Below are positions 63,369 to 64,000 of a stretch of DNA of 64,000 nucleotides, piece after piece; the first letter of the stretch is position 1, and each line of letters opens with the position of its first letter. The stretch lies in the NCBI GenBank assembly GCA_029851415.1, contig CM056744.1, forward strand, positions 89,391,907 to 89,455,906, read 5' to 3'. The notes under the pieces were generated by a model. The model was not told the DNA's origin and did no database searches. It worked only from the letters and a program-made list of their open reading frames with translations. The stretch comes from Eretmocerus hayati. Lineage: Eukaryota; Arthropoda; Insecta; Hymenoptera; Aphelinidae. The translations under genes and the position numbers were made by a program.

Positions 63369-64000
63369 GTAAGTTCGACAAGTTCACATTTTTACAGTTC
63401 AAAAATAATTTTCTTTCATCTATTCGCATACACATATAGTGCAGAAGAGAGATGCGTTGTGCGTATCCAAGATGAGACGAAATTGCGAACTAAATCGAGA
63501 TGTGGAGGTTGATATTATTAGAGGTTGACGGGAATTCATAAGCCAAAAGACTCGCCGAAAGAACTTTGCGGCCAACTTTTATTGATTCGTTTCTATTCCT
63601 CGTTTAAGCTCTTTTCAAAAGGATATCTCAGGGATACTATTGTGTGTCACTAACACGACCAGGAGCATTTCAATTTTTGCAATTTTTCGATGTTTTGATG
63701 CCTACTGAATTGCAATGCGCACCTTCTTTATAAGGTCCCCCGCTTCCGAGCAATTCAGCCTTCGCCTACGGAAAATTAATCGCTCAGAAGCGATCTACAA
63801 CCTCATAAACTTGTTGTGGAATGTATGTACTACTTTCTTTCAAAGAACTTGTGAAAGAGCTTTTCAGAACTTTAGTTGTTTGGACATTTTTGCCTCACAG
63901 AACTATTATTGATAACGGAAGTAAAATCTGTCACAGCGATTACACGTTTATCTAAACTTTTCGATAAATAATCGCGATAAAGAGGTTGTCTTTTTGAGTT
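63369..64000 (+). other. Start of clip-protease intron 6
   Basis: No GDSGGP-type exon is visible in this stretch, so the exon with the catalytic Ser (or its substitute) lies beyond the window. Confidence 0.55.

Overview
The window is eukaryotic, arthropod nuclear DNA. It has spliced genes with GT-AG introns, a Nanos zinc-finger gene pair, a multi-clip-domain serine protease gene of the type known from arthropods, and many foldback repeats. An insect host is likely and a hymenopteran possible, but the species is inference. No tRNA, rRNA, CRISPR array or bacterial feature was seen.

Host layout, left to right. (1) A Gln-rich terminal exon of an unrecognised gene ends near 238, followed by an in-frame His/Gln-rich open stretch to 565. 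(2) About 10 kb follow with no supported gene apart from one foldback repeat. (3) Two Nanos-family genes lie in tandem on the + strand (10696-14661 and 19633-22462). Both have three coding exons with identical intron phases and the CX2CX12HX10C + CX2CX7HX4C zinc-finger pair, so they look like an old tandem duplication. (4) A repeat-rich spacer follows. (5) A secreted clip-domain serine protease (or homologue) gene starts at 31734 and runs off the right edge. It encodes a signal peptide, four clip domains and a chymotrypsin-fold domain, of which the His and Asp exons are visible.

The fifth intron of the protease gene (40327-63096) holds a complete Polinton/Maverick (polintovirus/adintovirus-like) element, 42613-62571, 19,959 bp. 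It has 130-bp perfect terminal inverted repeats and a perfect 6-bp target duplication (TGCACC). Its large genes are uninterrupted: major and minor capsid proteins, a phospholipase-A2-type virion protein, an adenovirus-like cysteine protease, a packaging ATPase, an integrase with a chromodomain, protein-primed DNA polymerase B, a fibre-like protein and several unrecognised proteins. Identical ends, the clean duplication and open frames point to a young insertion.

Within the element three things stand out. First, the protease frame has no AUG and overlaps the PLA2-protein gene in the -1 frame at an A10 run, which suggests gag-pro-style frameshifting (or alternative splicing). Second, a five-exon cargo gene on the - strand encodes a nuclear-looking protein with an array of SUMO-interaction-like motifs, and its first intron carries a 225-bp tandem array. 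Third, there are two divergent copies of a protein with a conserved E...CxHH...C pattern and two tiny MG-starting (myristoylation-like) proteins. Most genes share a TATA box about 30 bp before a TCAKT-type initiator, so the element appears to carry its own uniform promoter module.
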